A stretch of 18,194 nucleotides of DNA, from NCBI GenBank assembly GCA_003217965.1, contig QHNB01000178.1, positions 1-18,194 of the forward strand. The letters run 5' to 3'. Made by a program: the position numbers and the translations under genes. Position 1 is the first letter of the stretch; each line of letters begins with the position of its first letter. Below the pieces are notes generated by a model. The model searched no databases. It was given only the letters and a program-made list of their open reading frames with translations, and was not told the DNA's origin. Source of the DNA: Verrucomicrobiota bacterium. GTDB taxonomy: Bacteria; Verrucomicrobiota; Verrucomicrobiia; Chthoniobacterales; UBA10450. Shown one piece after another: positions 16,058 through 18,194 of the stretch.

Positions 16058-16086
16058 GCGTCCTCCCGGTTTGCACGAGAGGACGC
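16058..16086. repeat. Palindrome between pilin and membrane-protein genes
   Basis: GCGTCCTC (16058-16065) and GAGGACGC (16079-16086) form a perfect 8-bp stem with a 13-nt loop, flanked by AGG-CG and CCT. On the minus strand TCGCCTGTTT follows, a weak terminator tail. It lies in the 97-nt gap after the downstream pilin gene. It could attenuate read-through or be a copy of a dispersed palindromic repeat. Confidence 0.4.
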
Positions 16087-16109
16087 CCTACCTTTTCAAG
16101 ATCTAACTA

Positions 16110-16514
16110 TTACGGACCGTACGGGGACCAGAATGAGGTCGGCGCGACGTCCGAAAGCGCGGCAAAGGAATTAGCCGGGATTTTCGGCAGTTGGTCGACC
16201 GTTTGTGAGCCGTAATCGTTACCAAAAAGGTCCTGGCCGGTGTTATAGAGCACGGTGCCTTTCTTCAGGTAAGCGACCCAGTCAGTACTAGGAACCGAGA
16301 AGCCGCTGGCGCGGTTAGTTTCAATGGCGTACTGGTCGACGGCGGCGTCGATCATACGCAGGTCATTGAGGATCTTGGAAGCCTGCGAGCGTTTGCGCGC
16401 GCGCAAGAAACCCGGGACGGCGATCGCGGCCAGCAATGCGATAATTGCGACGACGATCATGATTTCAACGAGAGTAAAACCCCCGCGGCGTTTACGATTA
16501 AGCGTGTTTAACAT
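16110..16514 (-). CDS. Type IV pilin-like protein, copy 1 (downstream)
   Basis: This 134-residue prepilin-like protein has a short basic leader MLNTLNRKRRGG, processed before Phe by a prepilin peptidase, then FTLVEIMIVVAIIALLAAIAVPG with the conserved Glu at +5. An amphipathic helix RARKRSQASKILNDLRMIDAAVDQYAIET and a short C-terminal globular part ending WSPYGP follow. Major pilins and type II secretion pseudopilins share this layout; the small head and pairwise arrangement do not settle which. It differs from the neighbouring copy at five residues plus one extra Arg in the leader. ATG at 16514 puts cleavage at residue 12; the upstream open extension has no leader character. Confidence 0.88.
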   Translation of the reverse strand: MLNTLNRKRRGGFTLVEIMIVVAIIALLAAIAVPGFLRARKRSQASKILNDLRMIDAAVDQYAIETNRASGFSVPSTDWVAYLKKGTVLYNTGQDLFGNDYGSQTVDQLPKIPANSFAALSDVAPTSFWSPYGP

Positions 16515-16586
16515 GTTTATTATTGCGTTTGTTTGTTTTGATCTGAGCTGGGAGGTGGCGCGACTGTTCGATGCCGATCTCACAAC

Positions 16587-16619
16587 TCATTCCCTGCCAC
16601 TCCCGCTCTGCGGGAATGA
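16587..16619. repeat. Palindromic element between the two pilin genes
   Basis: TCATTCCC (16587-16594) is the exact reverse complement of GGGAATGA (16612-16619). Nested inside, TCCCGC (16601-16606) pairs with GCGGGA (16610-16615) around TCT. The two foldings share bases and exclude each other. CATTCCC/CCCGC palindromes of this form resemble widespread REP-type intergenic repeats. It may also act as a terminator or processing site after the upstream pilin gene, which would set the expression ratio of the two copies. Confidence 0.45.
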
Positions 16620-16643
16620 CAGGCGAATGAATCGTCAGATTCT

Positions 16644-17045
16644 TTACGGACCGTAGGGCGACCAGAATGAGGTCGGCGCGACGTCCGAAAGCGCGTTGAA
16701 GGAATTCGTCGGAATCTTCGGCAGTTGATCCACGGTTTGTGAGCCGTAGGTATTGCCGAAGAGATCCGCACCCGTGTTGTAGAGAACGGTACCTTTCTTC
16801 AGGTAAGCAACCCAGTCAGTACTAGGAACTGAGAAGCCGCTGGCGCGGTTGGTTTCAATGGCGTATTGGTCGACGGCGGCGTCGATCATGCGCAGGTCAT
16901 TGAGGATCTTGGAGGCCTGCGAGCGCTTGCGTGCGCGCAAGAATCCAGGGACGGCGATCGCGGCCAACAATGCGATGATGGCCACCACGATCATGATTTC
17001 CACGAGGGTAAAACCCCCGCGGCGTTTATTGAGTTTATTCAACAT
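16644..17045 (-). CDS. Type IV pilin-like protein, copy 2 (upstream)
   Basis: This 133-residue protein is nearly identical to the copy 129 nt downstream. The leader is MLNKLNKRRGG, followed by FTLVEIMIVVAIIALLAAIAVPG and the same helix and C-terminus (DVAPTSFWSPYGP). Protein differences are Thr/Lys and a missing Arg in the leader, then Ala for Gln, Thr for Asp, Thr for Ala and Asn for Ala in the head. DNA differences are more frequent and mostly synonymous, so the duplication is not very recent and both copies appear constrained. It is the promoter-proximal gene of the minus-strand cluster. ATG at 17045 has no strong ribosome site. No pilus assembly genes (pilB, C, D, M-Q) lie in the window. 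Confidence 0.88.
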   Translation of the reverse strand: MLNKLNKRRGGFTLVEIMIVVAIIALLAAIAVPGFLRARKRSQASKILNDLRMIDAAVDQYAIETNRASGFSVPSTDWVAYLKKGTVLYNTGADLFGNTYGSQTVDQLPKIPTNSFNALSDVAPTSFWSPYGP

Positions 17046-17081
17046 AATGCTTTCTGTTCTGTCTTGTTTGAGTGCAGTCCG

Positions 17082-17095
17082 GGGACACTCGTCCC
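17082..17095. promoter_or_regulatory. Small inverted repeat upstream of the first pilin gene
   Basis: GGGAC (17082-17086) and GTCCC (17091-17095) flank ACTC, about 37-50 nt before the pilin ATG on the minus strand. The position fits an operator or a 5'-leader hairpin. No sigma54 or sigma70 promoter boxes could be recognised with any confidence in 17046-17182. Confidence 0.25.
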
Positions 17096-17124
17096 AGGAG
17101 GGCCTTTAAGGAGCACCCCTGATG

Positions 17125-17177
17125 CCATGGAGGCGGCTTTCCATCATTGCTAGAAGCTGGACGGACGGCCTCCGTGG
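17125..17177. repeat. Imperfect palindrome in the divergent pilin/glycosyltransferase gap
   Basis: CCATGGAGGC (17125-17134) pairs with GCCTCCGTGG (17168-17177) over 10 positions with one wobble, leaving a 33-nt loop. It ends 5 nt before the ATG at 17183. It may be an intergenic repeat or a regulatory structure in the leader of the plus-strand gene, or it could lie upstream of the real start if GTG 17252 is used. Confidence 0.3.
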
Positions 17178-17182
17178 ATAAA

Positions 17183-18194
17183 ATGCCTCTCTTGGGCGCG
17201 ATTTTCGCTCTGAGCAATTCACATCCGTCGAGAATCTGCGGTGCTTCTCCTGTGAATTTAGAAAAAAGTCTCCGATCTTTCCGGTTAAACCCCCACCTTT
17301 ACGTTTTCACGGGGGTGTTTCTCATCCGGCTCACGGTCTTGGCGCGACTAACGACGTCGCCATTCCTGCTACCATTTCGGGGCGACATGCATTTTTATAA
17401 TGAATGGGCGCGGCATATTCTCAGTGGACAGCTGACTGACGATCATGCCTTTTACGGGCTTCCCGGATATGCATATCTGCTCGCGGCGCTATACCGGCTG
17501 TGTGGCTACAATCCGTTCGTACCCGGTCTCCTACAGGCGATTCTCGATGCCGGGACCGCCGTCCTCGTTTACAAGATTTCGATTCGGGTTTTTGGTGGGG
17601 TAAGCACCAGCGTGGCGCGGATCGCGGGAGTCGTAGCGGCGATGGGATGGGCGTTTTTTGTTCCGGCGCAAACCTATGCCGTCATCCTCATGCCAACGGC
17701 TCTGGTCGTTTTTGTCTTCTGGCTAGTCGTGTGGTGGATCGTGCGCGAGGAGGCTGCGCCTGGAAAAGCGTGCGCGGTCATGCTCGGCCTTCTGATCGGC
17801 ATCACGGCGACAACTATTGCGACGATCCTCTTTCTACTTCCACTGGTAGTCGGTGCGGTTCTGATTAAGCGCGCCAACACAGACCATCGAATTCGCGCGC
17901 GGATCGCCTCGCTGACTTTGATCCTGACCGGGGTGCTCAGCGGCACCGCCCCCTGTTGGGTGCACAACTATTTTGTCGCGCATGATCCGGTCTTCCTGTC
18001 AGCGCACAGCGGCATCAATTTCTGGATTGGCAATAATCCACGTGCCACTGGATACCCGCGCTTCCCGCCCGGTCTACGCGCAAGTCAGGCGGCGATGTTG
18101 CAGGACTCGATCACTGCGGCCGAGTCCGCAGCTGGTCACCGGCTCACGCGCGGCGAAGTCTCGCAGTTTTGGTCAGCCAAGACGCGCAACTATA
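17183..18194 (+). CDS. GT39-type membrane glycosyltransferase, 5' part
   Basis: Frame 2 is open from the ATG at 17183 to the window end (337 codons) with no stop. The product is polytopic. A first hydrophobic helix (VFTGVFLIRLTVLARL) is followed by an outer-face loop with an acidic residue, RGDMHFYNEWARHI, and AFYGLPGYAYLLAALYRL. More membrane helices follow (AGVVAAMGWAFF, ALVVFVFWLVVWWIV, MLGLLIGITATTIATILFLLP, LTLILTGVLSGTAP), then NFWIGNNPRATGYPRFP. This layout fits the PMT / ArnT-like GT-C family using polyprenyl-phosphate sugar donors. Substrate unknown. GTG at 17252 (VNLEKSLRSF) is an alternative start that would trim 23 residues of low complexity; neither has a clear Shine-Dalgarno site. 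It is divergent from the pilin genes, so co-regulation is possible. Confidence 0.75.
   Translation, partial: MPLLGAIFALSNSHPSRICGASPVNLEKSLRSFRLNPHLYVFTGVFLIRLTVLARLTTSPFLLPFRGDMHFYNEWARHILSGQLTDDHAFYGLPGYAYLLAALYRLCGYNPFVPGLLQAILDAGTAVLVYKISIRVFGGVSTSVARIAGVVAAMGWAFFVPAQTYAVILMPTALVVFVFWLVVWWIVREEAAPGKACAVMLGLLIGITATTIATILFLLPLVVGAVLIKRANTDHRIRARIASLTLILTGVLSGTAPCWVHNYFVAHDPVFLSAHSGINFWIGNNPRATGYPRFPPGLRASQAAMLQDSITAAESAAGHRLTRGEVSQFWSAKTRNY

Noticed and set aside
1..18194. CRISPR arrays, tRNA or rRNA genes, insertion sequences
   Set aside because: No regularly spaced repeats, cloverleaf-like segments, rRNA signatures or transposase genes were seen on either strand.

Overview
The window is about 18.2 kb of compact bacterial DNA of moderately high GC. 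It carries short gene overlaps (ATGA, GTGA, TGATG) and few Shine-Dalgarno sites. The gene mix is a Pho two-component system with polyphosphate genes, short 'RRGG|FTLVEI' pilins ending in YGP, TMTC-type TPR membrane proteins and a GT39-type glycosyltransferase. This points to Verrucomicrobiota, perhaps a soil Chthoniobacterales-like lineage. That assignment is inference from gene style; there is no rRNA or other marker here.

Layout. (1) 1-439, plus strand: the tail of an unrecognised gene overlaps a small basic helical protein. A weak signal-peptide frame (from 423) runs into the next block. (2) 7150-605, minus strand: a phosphate/polyphosphate operon. Order in transcription: orphan H-box protein, phoB, phoR, a decayed pstB scrap, phoU, ppk1 (broken), a polyphosphate-glucokinase-like ROK kinase, sixA. 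A hairpin follows sixA. (3) 7221-12445, plus strand: uvrA, overlapping by GTGA a 785-residue secreted TPR protein. (4) 12510-12797, plus strand: a 95-residue secreted protein, ending at a hairpin shared with convergent ilvC. (5) 17045-12853, minus strand: two nearly identical type IV pilin-like genes in tandem, a TMTC-like membrane protein with TPRs, and ilvC. (6) 17183-18194, plus strand: the start of a GT39-type membrane glycosyltransferase that runs off the window.

The most notable signal is decay inside the Pho operon. The gap between phoR and phoU, where pstSCAB often sits, holds only a scrap of pstB with at least two internal deletions and no Walker A or B. Two genes on, ppk1 has lost about 38 codons. 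The loss shifts the frame and removes the first catalytic histidine, while both flanks look well conserved. If these are real and not assembly errors, this lineage kept PhoB, PhoR, PhoU and a polyphosphate-consuming kinase, but lost the Pst transporter from this locus and probably lost PPK1 activity.

In the right-hand part, the two pilins sit beside two polytopic membrane proteins of glycosyltransferase type, which may mean a surface filament or glycosylation module. Several palindromes between these genes look like dispersed repeats or terminators.
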